44,163 bases of DNA, from assembly GCA_938017515.1 (NCBI GenBank), contig CALIJJ010000047.1, positions 1 to 44,163 of the forward strand, written 5' to 3'. This stretch comes from an uncultured Pseudanabaenaceae cyanobacterium (lineage in GTDB: Bacteria; Cyanobacteriota; Cyanobacteriia; PCC-9006; JAAUQQ01). The notes under the pieces are model-generated. The model was not told the origin of the DNA, ran no database searches, and saw nothing but the letters and a program-made list of their open reading frames with translations. The position numbers and the translations under genes are program-made. Within the stretch, counting starts at the first letter, position 1. Every line of letters begins with the position of its first letter. Below, one piece after another: positions 8,699 to 17,625 of the stretch.

Positions 8699-9140
8699 AG
8701 TTGCATCGTTCTACAAAATCTCAATGAGATTAGCTCCCTCTCCAAGGTTCCCTAAAAGCAAATGAAAAGCGACGTTTTTTAGGTTCTATATCCATGATTA
8801 ATCTCACAAAATAAGTTCTCCTTCTTAGCCTTCTATTGAATCTGTCTCAATGACTAAGAAAAGCAGGAATCTTTTATTCTACTTGGCGAGAATATCCGGT
8901 TTCAGCAGGGGCAGTCGGAATAGCTGATTACCAAGTTCAGAATATCGATGCGGGCTATTCAGTCATGCTGCTCACCACCCTTCACCCCATGATTGCCTCC
9001 ATCCCCCCGACCCAAAAACAGGCCATAACCCAGGCCAAATAAAGGATGAAAACGTTCATCTGCCCTTCCTTGACGGATTTAGTTGTTCTCAGGTCTTCCA
9101 GGCTTTTTTCTAGGCTTTCATAGAGAGAGACGTTTTATTC
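8699..9140. other. Divergent intergenic region, no gene seen
   Basis: This 442-base spacer separates the leftward kinase operon from the rightward PatA-type regulator, so it should carry both promoters. I see no credible reading frame, strong hairpin or known RNA motif. Confidence 0.5.
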
Positions 9141-10325
9141 ATGCAACCCGCAGCAGCCCAGGCTTCATCCCCATCTGCCTTACATCCAACGTTTACGGAT
9201 GTTCAAAGCGAACTCAATCGGATTGCAAAATTTCAGGAAGACGGAGTCCTTGAACTGGCAACGGTTTCCGGTCAAGTTTTTACGCTCTTTTTTCGCCTGG
9301 GACGTCTGGTATGGGCCACCGATCAGGAGTGCCGATTTCGGCGCTGGAATCGACTGCTGGGACGATTTTTCCCGGCGATCGCGCCCCAGATTCGTCGCCT
9401 TCAGGCCAAGGAAGTCGATATTTTCTGGGAATACAAGCTCCTATCTCGACTCTTGCATCAGGGCAAACTAGAGCGAGAGATCATCAACACACTCATTGGG
9501 GAAAATATCCGGGAAATCCTGTTTGATATCTCCCAGGATGCCGGTGCGATTACCGGACTCAACCTCAAATCCGATCGAACGCTGACCATCTCCAATCCCA
9601 TCAGCTTGCTGTCGGTCAGTGAATTGATGGACGATGCCGTTCAAGACATCGAAGGTTGGATCGACGCGGGGCTTCAAAGTTGCTCCCCCAACTGGAGTCC
9701 CGTCATCTGTTCCTACGAAGCCCTTCAGACCGCTGTATCTGGCAAGACCTACGAGGTCATGACCAACCTGATTAAAGGGGAGTTATCACTGCGAGACCTT
9801 GCCCTACTGCTGCCGGGCGATCTGCTCAGTACCTCCAAGACACTGTGCCAGTACGAGCAGAACCAAATCCTCGAATTTCGGACACTTCAGGATTTTCCCC
9901 CGCCTTGGCCCGTCCAGCAACCCAGCAACACAGCGGTGCAATCTACTGTGGATGCTCCTCTCATTCTCTGCGTGGACGACAGCCCCAGAAACTGCGAAGA
10001 ATTGGGACGAATCATTCGCGACTCAGGCTATCGATACATCAGCCTAGAAGATTCAGTGCAGGCACTCCCCACGATCATTGAGCATCGGCCCGCGCTACTG
10101 TTCATTGACTTAGTCATGCCCATCATCAATGGCTATGAACTGTGCAGCAAAATCCGCCAGATTTCGATGTTTCGTGACACACCGATCATCATCCTCACCA
10201 GCAATGACGGCGTGGTCGATCGCATTCGCAGCAAAATGACGGGGGCAACTGAATTTTTGTCGAAACCAGCACGCTCCAACGAAATTCTGACCACACTATG
10301 TCGCTATTTACCGCTCCCGGACTAG
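9141..10325 (+). CDS. PatA-type response regulator (PATAN-like N-terminus plus receiver), copy A
   Basis: A 394-residue protein. The N-terminal half (about 15-250) has the PATAN/DUF4388-like pattern: FRLGRLVWAT, FRRWNRLLGR, WEYKLLSRLL and IREILFDI. The C-terminal receiver (about 272-392) has acidic pocket D279-D280, phospho-Asp D323 (FIDLVMP) and Lys K375 (SKP). Proteins of this build in cyanobacteria include PatA and the PixG/TaxP1-type regulators of pattern formation and phototactic pili. There is no DNA-binding output. A paralogue with the same architecture lies at 13552-14730 in opposite orientation. No chemotaxis genes are adjacent, so the pathway is unknown. The Ala-rich start at 9141 is the first ATG. 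Confidence 0.88.
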   Translation: MQPAAAQASSPSALHPTFTDVQSELNRIAKFQEDGVLELATVSGQVFTLFFRLGRLVWATDQECRFRRWNRLLGRFFPAIAPQIRRLQAKEVDIFWEYKLLSRLLHQGKLEREIINTLIGENIREILFDISQDAGAITGLNLKSDRTLTISNPISLLSVSELMDDAVQDIEGWIDAGLQSCSPNWSPVICSYEALQTAVSGKTYEVMTNLIKGELSLRDLALLLPGDLLSTSKTLCQYEQNQILEFRTLQDFPPPWPVQQPSNTAVQSTVDAPLILCVDDSPRNCEELGRIIRDSGYRYISLEDSVQALPTIIEHRPALLFIDLVMPIINGYELCSKIRQISMFRDTPIIILTSNDGVVDRIRSKMTGATEFLSKPARSNEILTTLCRYLPLPD

Positions 10326-10485
10326 GCACCAGCGATTCCAGGCAAGGCTCAGCGTCAGCAGTCCGCTCTAGCCCCATATTTGAACCAGTTATTTCAGCCT
10401 TGGTGTAAAAGACAGACATCGGTTCAGGAAACGATACGATGGTATCCGACCATTTGCGCCGTGCTGCTTTCCTCACCAGGAATCT

Positions 10486-11007
10486 ATGTTTGACTTCATC
10501 GATCTGATCGTCATCACAAAATGGCTGGGCATTGCCACCGTGATCCTTGCAGTGCTGACTATTTTGGCATTTGTGCTGAAGTGGGGCATTCGGTTCCGTG
10601 CCGTTGGCGTCACCAGTTTCATGGCCCTGATCACCATTGGCGTGTTTGCCCTCGATCTCAGCCTGTATCAACGGGTGGCCATTGAAGGCGCTGAACGCTT
10701 CACCATGGTCTATGACAACGGGGGCAGTGAAGTTGTCATCGCCATCCAGCCCGAATTGATCAACCCAACCTCCCTAGAGGCAACGCTGGAGCAGGCAGCC
10801 AATGATCTCTATTCCCCGGGTCGGCTAGGCGGCGGCAGCGATCCCAAGATGACCATTCGGGCTCGGGCCATTGTTCACCCCCAAGAAGGCATATCAGAAC
10901 CCCTCTATGTCGGTCAGGTGAAACGCAGTTTGGGCTCCCGCGAGAATGCCAACATGGAGATTCAGGTGGATACCCAGGCGATCGCTCGCCTGTCAGCCCA
11001 ACCGTGA
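10486..11007 (+). CDS. ycf51: Ycf51-family membrane protein
   Basis: A 173-residue protein with two membrane helices (about 11-31 and 38-58) separated by KWGIRFRAVGVTSFMAL, then a soluble domain with many polar beta strands ending near NANMEIQVDTQAIARL. The spacing and the WGIRFR-x-VGVTSFMA stretch fit Ycf51, a family kept in cyanobacteria and some plastids with no settled function. It stands 160 bases after the PatA-type gene and about 106 before the ArsC-like gene. The assignment rests on recalled family features and not on an alignment. Confidence 0.75.
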   Translation: MFDFIDLIVITKWLGIATVILAVLTILAFVLKWGIRFRAVGVTSFMALITIGVFALDLSLYQRVAIEGAERFTMVYDNGGSEVVIAIQPELINPTSLEATLEQAANDLYSPGRLGGGSDPKMTIRARAIVHPQEGISEPLYVGQVKRSLGSRENANMEIQVDTQAIARLSAQP

Positions 11008-11037
11008 ATCCCCTTCCCCTGACAGTCTGCTCCACGT

Positions 11038-11073
11038 CCTTCTCAATGCCCTTCTCAACGCCCTTCTCAACGT
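11038..11073 (+). repeat. Three-copy 12-bp tandem repeat upstream of the ArsC/Spx-like gene
   Basis: CCTTCTCAATGC (11038-11049), CCTTCTCAACGC (11050-11061) and CCTTCTCAACGT (11062-11073), differing at two positions, lie about 40 bases before the next start codon. Confidence 0.85.
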
Positions 11074-11113
11074 CACGATTCCCATCCGCTCAGTCCCCGC
11101 ATTCGCCATCGCC

Positions 11114-11470
11114 ATGTCATTGAAAGTCTACGGAATTCCCAACTGTGGCACCTGCAAGAAAGCCTTTGCTTGGCTGGAAAGCAACGGTGTGGACTACGAA
11201 TTCATCAACACCAAAGAGCAAGCGCCAGAGAAATCGCAGATTGAAGCCTGGGTCGCAGCCTTGACGGCCCGCCCCATGCGCAACACATCGGGCAAGTCCT
11301 ACCGCACCCTGGGCGAAGAAAAGAAAGAATGGAGCGACGCCCAGTGGGTCGATGCCTTTGCTGCGGACGCGATGTTGCTCAAACGTCCTCTGTTTGAAAA
11401 GGATGGCAATGCTGTCTTGGTCGGATTTCGGGCCAAGGAAGACGAGATTCGCACCAAGCTCGGTCTCTAG
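11114..11470 (+). CDS. ArsC/Spx-family thioredoxin-fold protein
   Basis: A 118-residue protein opening with MSLKVYGIPNCGTCKKA. The C-x-x-C pair C11/C14 is followed by a helix and the family's typical end (LFEKDGNAVLVGFRAKED). This is the arsenate-reductase-like (YffB/Spx) group, small redox proteins on a thioredoxin fold. The block RPMRNTSGKSYRTLG corresponds to the region that has an LxRxxG-like Arg signature in true reductases, and NTSGKSYRTLG suggests the YffB-like branch. Real arsenate reduction is not implied. Reading frame continues upstream to an ATG at 10946, but that part overlaps ycf51 and encodes the 12-bp repeats. I place the start at 11114, where homology begins. Confidence 0.85.
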   Translation: MSLKVYGIPNCGTCKKAFAWLESNGVDYEFINTKEQAPEKSQIEAWVAALTARPMRNTSGKSYRTLGEEKKEWSDAQWVDAFAADAMLLKRPLFEKDGNAVLVGFRAKEDEIRTKLGL

Positions 11471-11562
11471 AGGGGTAGCGCCCTAAAATTGTGGCGCCCC
11501 AAAAATTGTGATTCCTTGGCTCCAGGTGGGGCAAGCTTCACCGAAGATGGGGAAGTCTTGCT

Positions 11563-11594
11563 TTGACTGATTTTTCCCTTGACCGATTTTTCCT
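11563..11594 (+). repeat. Two-copy 16-bp tandem repeat abutting the pabB start codon
   Basis: TTGACTGATTTTTCCC (11563-11578) and TTGACCGATTTTTCCT (11579-11594) differ at two positions. The second ends exactly at the ATG, and ATGACCG resembles the start of a third copy. No ribosome binding site is evident between repeat and start. Confidence 0.8.
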
Positions 11595-13469
11595 ATGACC
11601 GCGACCGTCCTGTTGCATCAGCCCCGCTCAAACCAGTGGCTGCTCTTCCGTGAGCCCGTGGAGATTGTGGAAGCTCATCGGTTAGATCAGGTCTGCGAGG
11701 CGATCGCCCACCTCGATCATCAAGTCCAAACCCGAGGACTCCAGGCCGCTGGTTTCCTCAGCTACGAAGCGTCCCCCGCTTTTGATAACGCCCTCACCGT
11801 TCAAACGGGGCAACGTCAGTCAGGCCAACGTCAGTCAGGCCAACCGGATTTTCCACTGCTCTGGTTCGGTCTCTATGCTGACCCTCAGGTTTTGAGCGAA
11901 ACAGAACTCATCTCCCAGAGCTTGGCAAACCTTGGGATTGCAAACCTTGGGCTTGAAAACATTGGGCTTGAAAACATTGGAATAGCTGCAAGCACGGGTG
12001 ACGATCGCAACGACTATCACCTGGAGCAGTGGCAGGCCAGCGTGAGTCCCGCTGAATTCAACCAAGCGATCGCCGCAATCAAACAAGCCATTGCCCAGGG
12101 TGATACGTTTCAGGTCAACTACACCTTTCGCCTGCGGGCTGCCTTTCAGGGCAATCCCTGGGGGCTGTTTTTAGACTTGATGAAGGCACAACCGGGCAAT
12201 TACGCCGCGTTTGTGGACACCGGAGATCACGTCATTTGTTCAGCCTCGCCGGAGCTGTTTTTCACGCGGGAAGGGACTCGGCTCACCACCCGACCCATGA
12301 AAGGAACCACGGAGCGGGGAAAATGGTGGCAAAGCGATCGCGACCAGGCCCAGGCGCTGCAAGCCTCCAGCAAAAATCGCGCCGAGAACGTCATGATTGT
12401 CGATATGCTGCGCAATGATCTCGGCCGCATTGCCCAACGGGGCTCGGTGCAAGTCCCCAGTTTATTCGACGTCGAGCAGTACCCCACGCTGTGGCAAATG
12501 ACCTCAACCGTGACAGCCGAGAGCGAGGCCTCCATGCTGGAGATTTTCCAAGCCCTGTTCCCCTGCGCTTCCATTACAGGAGCCCCCAAAGCCAGCACCA
12601 TGGGCATCATTCAAAGCCTGGAATGTTCACCTCGAAATATCTATACGGGCAGCATCGGGTATTGGGGGCCGGGGCAGCAAGCTCAATTCAATGTTGCTAT
12701 ACGAACTGTTCTGATCGATCAGAAGACCCAGCAAACAGAATATGGGGTCGGCAGCGGCATTGTATGGGACTCAGAAAGTGATGCGGAATATGAGGAATGC
12801 TGTTTAAAGACCGCGATTTTGACCCCACCCTCACCCAGATTTGAGCTCTTCGAGACTCTACTGTGGGAGCAGGACAACGGCTACTTCTTAGTAGAGAATC
12901 ATCTGCAACGCCTGACACGATCAGCAGAATACTTTGGGTTTAACTTTGCACCTCGGTTAGCTCAGCAACAGCTATTGAACCTAGTGGAGCAATTTGAGCC
13001 CCAGGAAACAGCCTATCGGGTCAAACTGTTGTGCGATCGCCATGGTGAATTATCCCTACACCATTCTCCCTGGCATTTCACATCGCCTCCAGCCCCCCTG
13101 CGCGTCCGACTCGCTCCCACCAGCACTGACTCGACGAATCCGCTGCTCTACCACAAAACCACCCAACGCCAAATCTACGAGCAAGCCCGATCCCGCTACA
13201 ACGATTGCGATGATGTCGTGCTGTGGAATGAACGAGGGGAAGTGATGGAATCCTGTATTGCCAATCTCGTCGTCCCTTGGGAAGGTCAGTTGCTGACACC
13301 ACCGATCACGTCAGGATTATTGCCGGGCACGTTTCGAGCTTGGCTACTGGAACAGGAAACGATTGTCGAACAGGTGGTGACCCTGGAAATGCTGCATCAA
13401 GTCTCAGAATTCTACTTGATCAACTCTCTCCGTCGTTGGCAACGGGCACAGCTGATGGCTCAGGATTAA
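11595..13469 (+). CDS. pabB: Fused aminodeoxychorismate synthase component I and aminodeoxychorismate lyase
   Basis: A 624-residue fusion for the 4-aminobenzoate branch of folate synthesis. The chorismate-binding domain (about 150-410) shows CSASPELFF, TRPMKGTTERG and AENVMIVDMLRNDLGRI, the usual active-site and magnesium-binding blocks. From about 415 (FELFETLLWE) a class IV PLP aminotransferase-fold domain follows. The Lys of LLYHKTTQR is the likely PLP lysine and ESCIANLVV the phosphate-binding region. PabB makes aminodeoxychorismate with ammonia from PabA, which is not encoded here, and the lyase domain releases pyruvate to give 4-aminobenzoate. Residues about 72-130 carry two tandem repeats that look inserted into the N-terminal linker. 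The ATG is fixed by the adjoining repeat. Confidence 0.93.
   Translation: MTATVLLHQPRSNQWLLFREPVEIVEAHRLDQVCEAIAHLDHQVQTRGLQAAGFLSYEASPAFDNALTVQTGQRQSGQRQSGQPDFPLLWFGLYADPQVLSETELISQSLANLGIANLGLENIGLENIGIAASTGDDRNDYHLEQWQASVSPAEFNQAIAAIKQAIAQGDTFQVNYTFRLRAAFQGNPWGLFLDLMKAQPGNYAAFVDTGDHVICSASPELFFTREGTRLTTRPMKGTTERGKWWQSDRDQAQALQASSKNRAENVMIVDMLRNDLGRIAQRGSVQVPSLFDVEQYPTLWQMTSTVTAESEASMLEIFQALFPCASITGAPKASTMGIIQSLECSPRNIYTGSIGYWGPGQQAQFNVAIRTVLIDQKTQQTEYGVGSGIVWDSESDAEYEECCLKTAILTPPSPRFELFETLLWEQDNGYFLVENHLQRLTRSAEYFGFNFAPRLAQQQLLNLVEQFEPQETAYRVKLLCDRHGELSLHHSPWHFTSPPAPLRVRLAPTSTDSTNPLLYHKTTQRQIYEQARSRYNDCDDVVLWNERGEVMESCIANLVVPWEGQLLTPPITSGLLPGTFRAWLLEQETIVEQVVTLEMLHQVSEFYLINSLRRWQRAQLMAQD
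11811..11840 (+). repeat. Two-copy 15-bp repeat inside pabB
   Basis: CAACGTCAGTCAGGC occurs at 11811-11825 and 11826-11840 without change. It writes GQRQSGQRQSGQ into the N-terminal part of PabB. The identity of the copies suggests a recent duplication. Confidence 0.85.
11925..11984 (+). repeat. Four-copy 15-bp repeat inside pabB encoding pentapeptides
   Basis: Units at 11925-11939, 11940-11954, 11955-11969 and 11970-11984 encode ANLGI, ANLGL, ENIGL and ENIGI. The pattern matches the A(N/D)LxX rule of pentapeptide-repeat beta helices, although four copies are too few for a stable helix. Confidence 0.85.
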
Positions 13470-13551
13470 CCCCTTCCATCGCAATGGTCAATCCCAATGC
13501 TCAAACCAATGCCCAAGCCCAACACCCAAATCAAACGCCCAAGCCAAACAC

Positions 13552-14730
13552 TCAAGAATGCGAAGTCGCCAACTCACGGGAAGCCGACAGAGGGAGGTAC
13601 TTTTTCAGAAGGGGAATAATTTGCTCGGAGAGGACTGGCTTAGATGTAAATTCAGTTGCCCCCACCAATTTACTGCGGACACGGTCGATGACCCCATCAT
13701 TGCCCGTCAAAATAATCACGGGTGTCTCTTGAAATGCGGCGATACGGCGAATTTGAGTACAGACTTCGTAACCGCTCATAATGGGCATGACTAAATCGAC
13801 AAAAATGAGATCCGGCTTTTTTTCAATAATTTCATGCAGTGCGCTCACCGAATCCTGGGTGCTCGCAAAGCGATAGCCCTGGTCCTCCACAATGCGTCCC
13901 AGCGACTCACAAATATGGGCCACGTCGTCAATACAGTAGACCAAGGGAGCGTCACTGTTATCGAGCATGGAAGGTAGCGACTCAGCTTGCCCCCAAGGGG
14001 GTGAACAATCCGGAACCTCTTGAAAGGCTAACAGGTCCTGTTGTTCGTAGTCATGGAGCCGATGGGACAACGTCAACAGGTTCTGTTGCAAGACTTGAGC
14101 CAACTCCCGTAAAGAAGCCTGTCCTCGGAGCAAAGCAACTAAATTTTGGTAGGTTTTGGGTGAGGTCTGTTCGCGAATCGCCACCGGATTAACGAGGAGC
14201 GGAGCCGCATTCGGGCTTACGGTGGCCAAACCGGCTCCTCGCCAGCCCTGCCAACTTTGATGGACCGGCGCAATGACTTTCTCTAGAGAAGGAAAAATCA
14301 AAGACTCCACGGCTTTGTATTCAGAGGATCGCTCCAATTCCACATGTTGAATATCAGGATAAAGCTGAGTGATCTCAAACAGCACCTCCTGGAGACAGGC
14401 ATAGAGGAGATTAGAGGCACAGTCCCGGGAAATACAATTTTGCTGAAGCAGCAACATGAGCAATTGGTACTCCCAAAGAGGCGAAGGCATGGGAGAGTAC
14501 AGCTTACTCACTTCATCCGTAAGACTCGGCAAAAAAGCCTTAGACAGCCTTTGCCAGCGACGAAATCGATGCATTCCCCCGGTGGCCCAAATGATTCGCC
14601 CGAGCTTACACACCAACCGTAGGGGGGGGACAGAGGCATGATGAAACGTGATACTCCCACTGAAATGATGTGCAGAGGCTTGATGGATGAGTTGGATGGG
14701 AGACGGCAATATGTTTTTAGCAGAATTCAT
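13552..14730 (-). CDS. PatA-type response regulator (PATAN-like N-terminus plus receiver), copy B
   Basis: A 392-residue paralogue of the protein at 9141-10325. Shared blocks are KLGRIIWAT, FRRWQRL, LWEYQLLMLLLQQ and EVLFEIT. The C-terminal receiver (about 260-380) has acidic pair D268-D269, phospho-Asp D312 (FVDLVMPIMSGYE) and Lys K364 (SKP). The frame stays open upstream to 15129 but that part has no similarity to the paralogue. The ATG at 14730 aligns the two N-termini. An ATG at 14799, preceded by GGAAG, would add 23 residues and cannot be excluded. It converges on pabB, 82 bases away, across a degenerate CCCAA-rich spacer. Confidence 0.87.
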   Translation of the reverse strand: MNSAKNILPSPIQLIHQASAHHFSGSITFHHASVPPLRLVCKLGRIIWATGGMHRFRRWQRLSKAFLPSLTDEVSKLYSPMPSPLWEYQLLMLLLQQNCISRDCASNLLYACLQEVLFEITQLYPDIQHVELERSSEYKAVESLIFPSLEKVIAPVHQSWQGWRGAGLATVSPNAAPLLVNPVAIREQTSPKTYQNLVALLRGQASLRELAQVLQQNLLTLSHRLHDYEQQDLLAFQEVPDCSPPWGQAESLPSMLDNSDAPLVYCIDDVAHICESLGRIVEDQGYRFASTQDSVSALHEIIEKKPDLIFVDLVMPIMSGYEVCTQIRRIAAFQETPVIILTGNDGVIDRVRSKLVGATEFTSKPVLSEQIIPLLKKYLPLSASRELATSHS

Positions 14731-15232
14731 GGGCCCAGAATTCGTTAAGGGTAGATGACCAGCGTGAGTTGAGAAACCATTGAATGCACAAATTGACATT
14801 CTTAGCTTCCGTAGAAGTCTTGAGCTGTATTTTTTCGACTTTCTTTTATATTCCTTAAGTTGCCCACAAGAAGCCATCAATTTGCAGTCCCAAACTAAGA
14901 AAAGTGATAATCTAGCGCTATTTTTGGCATTAAAAGCACAGTTTTCCTCAATCGCACACATATCCCAATGAAATAAATCGACAGTGATATAGATTAGGAG
15001 AATGAACAGATTTTGTGCTATTACAACAAGAGATGAAACCATCTCTAGGCACATCCACAAGCCTTCAGAATGCAGCGAAAGAAAGTCCGACTTCCCCTCG
15101 AAGAAAGCCCCTCGAAGAAAGCCCAACAACCTGAAAGACCCGAGCCAGCACAGGCCACTCGCGCAGGCAAGTCAAGCCAGATTCTCAGCGGATTTTCAGG
15201 TTTATGCCTTCTAATGGATGTAACTACTCTGG
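14731..15232. other. Intergenic region with a 14-bp direct duplication
   Basis: No convincing gene is seen in this 502-base divergent spacer. CCTCGAAGAAAGCC is repeated exactly at 15096-15109 and 15110-15123. A 70-codon frame opens at 15002 after AGGAG, but the spacing is only one base and its composition is not protein-like. Confidence 0.5.
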
Positions 15233-16036
15233 ATGCCAATGCGCCTCACCACTGCCCAAATCTCTCCCGAAACATATTGGCCGGGTTGCCAGGGTACCAA
15301 TCAGCCAACGCCACTGAATCTGGGGCAGGTGATGGTTATTATCCCAGCGCAGGATGAGGCAGAGACTATTGAAGCGGTGGTGCGATCGCTCCAACAGCAA
15401 GGACTGTTCCACATTCGTGTGATCGACAACGGTAGCCGCGATGCCACCGCCCAGGTCGCCATCGCCGCCGGAGCCACCGTGCTGCGGGAACCCATCGCCG
15501 GTTACGGACAAGCCTGCTGGCGGGGTCTGCAAGATTTGGGTCCCGAGGTGGAGTGGATTCTATTTTGCGATGCCGATGGCAGCGACGACCTAGGCCAGCT
15601 GTCAGAATTCTGGCAAGCAGCACCCCAGACGGATCTCGTGTTAGGCAATCGCCGAGCGACAGCCATCGGCAGGCAAGCGTTAACGACGACGCAGAACTTT
15701 GGCAACTGGCTGGCAACGCGACTGATTGCCCTGGGCTGGGGCTATCACTACGAAGATTTAGGGCCGCTGCGGCTGGTTCGACGCTCTGCTCTAGACGCCA
15801 TTGACATGGGCGATCGCGGCTTTGGCTGGACCGTAGAAATGCAGGCCCGAGCCGCAGAACTAGGATTGCGGTTTACGGAGTTGCCGGTGCATTATCGCGA
15901 TCGCCAAGGCGGCAAATCCAAAATATCCGGCACGCTCAAGGGTAGTTTTCAAGCTGGCGTGATCATCCTCAGTACCCTGTTTGCGCTCTACAGCAAACGC
16001 ATCTTCAAGCGCAGCCACCCCTCCAGAAATCCTTAA
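15233..16036 (+). CDS. Family 2 glycosyltransferase (dolichyl-phosphate-mannose synthase-like)
   Basis: A 267-residue GT-A fold enzyme. The nucleotide-binding start is VMVIIPAQDEAETIEAVV (about 33-50), followed by VIDNGSRDAT, and the metal-binding D-x-D is in CDADGSDD. The C-terminal half has EDLGPLRLVRRSAL and GFGWTVEMQARA, a pattern typical of polyprenyl-phosphate glycosyltransferases of the DPM1/GtrB type. The hydrophobic stretch near the end (about 240-255) may anchor it to the membrane. It is not adjacent to the main polysaccharide locus. ATG at 15233 and 15239 are both possible; the first is used. Confidence 0.88.
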   Translation: MPMRLTTAQISPETYWPGCQGTNQPTPLNLGQVMVIIPAQDEAETIEAVVRSLQQQGLFHIRVIDNGSRDATAQVAIAAGATVLREPIAGYGQACWRGLQDLGPEVEWILFCDADGSDDLGQLSEFWQAAPQTDLVLGNRRATAIGRQALTTTQNFGNWLATRLIALGWGYHYEDLGPLRLVRRSALDAIDMGDRGFGWTVEMQARAAELGLRFTELPVHYRDRQGGKSKISGTLKGSFQAGVIILSTLFALYSKRIFKRSHPSRNP

Positions 16037-16126
16037 GGGACTCTCAGGATTTCTTCAGATTTCCCGACTTTAATGGATAGGAAGCTTAACCAATCCAGTC
16101 TTCCCACCCGTTCTAATCGTTGACCT

Positions 16127-16990
16127 ATGCAATCATCCAAACTAGCGATCGCCTTTCTGTTCCTGAGTTTGACCGGATGCCAGGTCAGTTCGCTCTCGGC
16201 TAATCCAGACAGCAACATCGGCAACACGGCCAATGCCCAAACCAGTGCCGCCAGCAGCAGCACCGCTCTACCGGATGCCGCAGGCTACGGCGATGTCTTG
16301 GATCGCCATGTGAATGAAAAGAACTTGGTTAATTACGCAGCTTTACAGGGCGATCGCCAGGCCCTCGATCGCTACAATGATGCGCTGGCAACGGTGGACC
16401 CCGCCGTCTACGCCACATGGTCAGAAGCGGAACAAATTACGTTCTGGGTTAACGCCTACAATTCTCTCACCCTCGCTTCGATCATTAACCAAGCTCCCCT
16501 AAAGAGCAGCATCAAGGACATTCCCGGTGTCTGGAAGCGCGAACAGCATCCGATTCTGTCCGGCACAAAAACCCTCGACAACATCGAACACGACACCCTG
16601 CGAGTCAATTTTAATGAGCCACGCATCCATGCAGCCTTGGTCTGCGCCGCCATCAGTTGCCCTCCCCTCCGCAACGAACCCTACACTGCAGAAAGGTTGG
16701 ATGAGCAACTGGACGATCAAGTTCGTCAGTGGTTAGCCAATCCATCGGCTGGTTTGAAGATCGATCGTAACGCCGGTACCGTCTCCATCTCTTCTATTTT
16801 CAAGTGGTTCGGTGAGGATTGGGTGCCCAGCTACGGCGTTGATAGCGGCTTCACGGGGAACGACAAGCAGCGTGCTGTGCTGAACTTTATCAGCAGCTAT
16901 GTCAGCCCTGAAGACAAGGCATATTTAGAAGCGGGAGACTATAAAGTGAAGTATCTCAAATACGATTGGGCCCTGAATGCTCAGTCCTAG
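16127..16990 (+). CDS. DUF547-family lipoprotein
   Basis: A 287-residue exported protein. The signal peptide ends in a lipobox (SLTGC, Cys at residue 18), followed by an Asn/Ser/Ala-rich linker to about residue 46. The DUF547 domain follows: VLDRHVNEKNLVNYAAL, QITFWVNAYNSLTLASII, the DNIEHDTLR block, IHAALVCAAISCPPLRNEPY and the closing IFKWFGEDW. This domain has a papain-like appearance, with conserved Cys, His and Asn, but its activity is not established. It is probably anchored to the outer face of a membrane. It lies 90 bases after the glycosyltransferase gene on the same strand. Confidence 0.88.
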   Translation: MQSSKLAIAFLFLSLTGCQVSSLSANPDSNIGNTANAQTSAASSSTALPDAAGYGDVLDRHVNEKNLVNYAALQGDRQALDRYNDALATVDPAVYATWSEAEQITFWVNAYNSLTLASIINQAPLKSSIKDIPGVWKREQHPILSGTKTLDNIEHDTLRVNFNEPRIHAALVCAAISCPPLRNEPYTAERLDEQLDDQVRQWLANPSAGLKIDRNAGTVSISSIFKWFGEDWVPSYGVDSGFTGNDKQRAVLNFISSYVSPEDKAYLEAGDYKVKYLKYDWALNAQS

Positions 16991-17077
16991 CGCTTAATTT
17001 GGGCCTTTGTGGAGAAGGTCACGGGCGATCGCGGAACCCATGGGCTATGCTGAGGCTGTTATCCCGATGCATTCGCT

Positions 17078-17311
17078 ATGACCTTCGACCAGGCCCCCAA
17101 TACTGGTTCAGACTCTATGCCTGATGAGACCTCCGACCCACAATCTGAAGAGACGCGGCCCAGAACGCCGGAGCAAGACGCCCAGCGGAAGCAGCTTCAG
17201 CGTATCTATATCACGCTAATCCTAGGGGGACTGGCCGTCGGAGGCGTCCTCTCGATCGTGATTGTCATGGTGCTGCGCTACTTTGGCTTGACCGATGGGA
17301 CAGGAGGTTAG
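17078..17311 (+). CDS. Small single-pass membrane protein, function unknown
   Basis: A 77-residue protein with an acidic, Thr/Pro/Glu-rich N-terminus (about 1-38), a basic patch (RKQLQR) and one hydrophobic helix (about 46-68, ITLILGGLAVGGVLSIVIVMVL). The stop is two bases before the next start codon, and the GGAGG near its 3' end serves as that gene's ribosome site. This tight coupling supports it as a real gene. I do not recognise the family. Confidence 0.75.
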   Translation: MTFDQAPNTGSDSMPDETSDPQSEETRPRTPEQDAQRKQLQRIYITLILGGLAVGGVLSIVIVMVLRYFGLTDGTGG

Positions 17312-17313
17312 CG

Positions 17314-17625
17314 ATGGTCTACGACCCTGATGATGAGAACCCGTTGAAGCGATCGCTGCAACGAGAACTAGAAAACTCTGAATGGCTCAACAAGTTCAAG
17401 CGCGTGAGTACCATTCTCAAGCAAATTAAGGCGGACATCCCCGTCACCCAACTCTGCACCTTGAAATGGCAAACGGAGCTTGATGCGTTGGTTGTGCATT
17501 GTCCCAATGGGGAAGTGTGGGAGAGCCTCCAACAGTATCAACAGCAGATCCAGGCTTTGGATTTGGAACTCTCTCAAGTGATTCTTCAGTACCAGGATCA
17601 GCAGATTATTCTAGAGAAAGCCTAG
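17314..17625 (+). CDS. Small cytoplasmic protein, function unknown
   Basis: A 103-residue protein, charged and mostly helical, with a central hydrophobic strand pair (LKWQTELDALVVHCPNGEVW) and a Gln-rich C-terminal helix. GGAGG about 6 bases upstream, inside the preceding gene's end, fixes the ATG at 17314. It is translationally coupled to the small membrane protein, and a shared function is likely. I do not recognise the family. Confidence 0.78.
   Translation: MVYDPDDENPLKRSLQRELENSEWLNKFKRVSTILKQIKADIPVTQLCTLKWQTELDALVVHCPNGEVWESLQQYQQQIQALDLELSQVILQYQDQQIILEKA

Noticed and set aside
10946..11113. Upstream extension of the ArsC/Spx-like frame
   Set aside because: It overlaps ycf51 and translates the 12-bp repeats. 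The thioredoxin fold begins at 11114.
14731..15129. N-terminal extension of the second PatA-type regulator
   Set aside because: The extension has no counterpart in the paralogue and looks like translated spacer.
15002..15214. 70-codon frame preceded by AGGAG
   Set aside because: The AGGAG is only one base from the ATG, and the translation is rich in Lys, Arg, Ser and Pro from a duplicated segment with no protein-like pattern.
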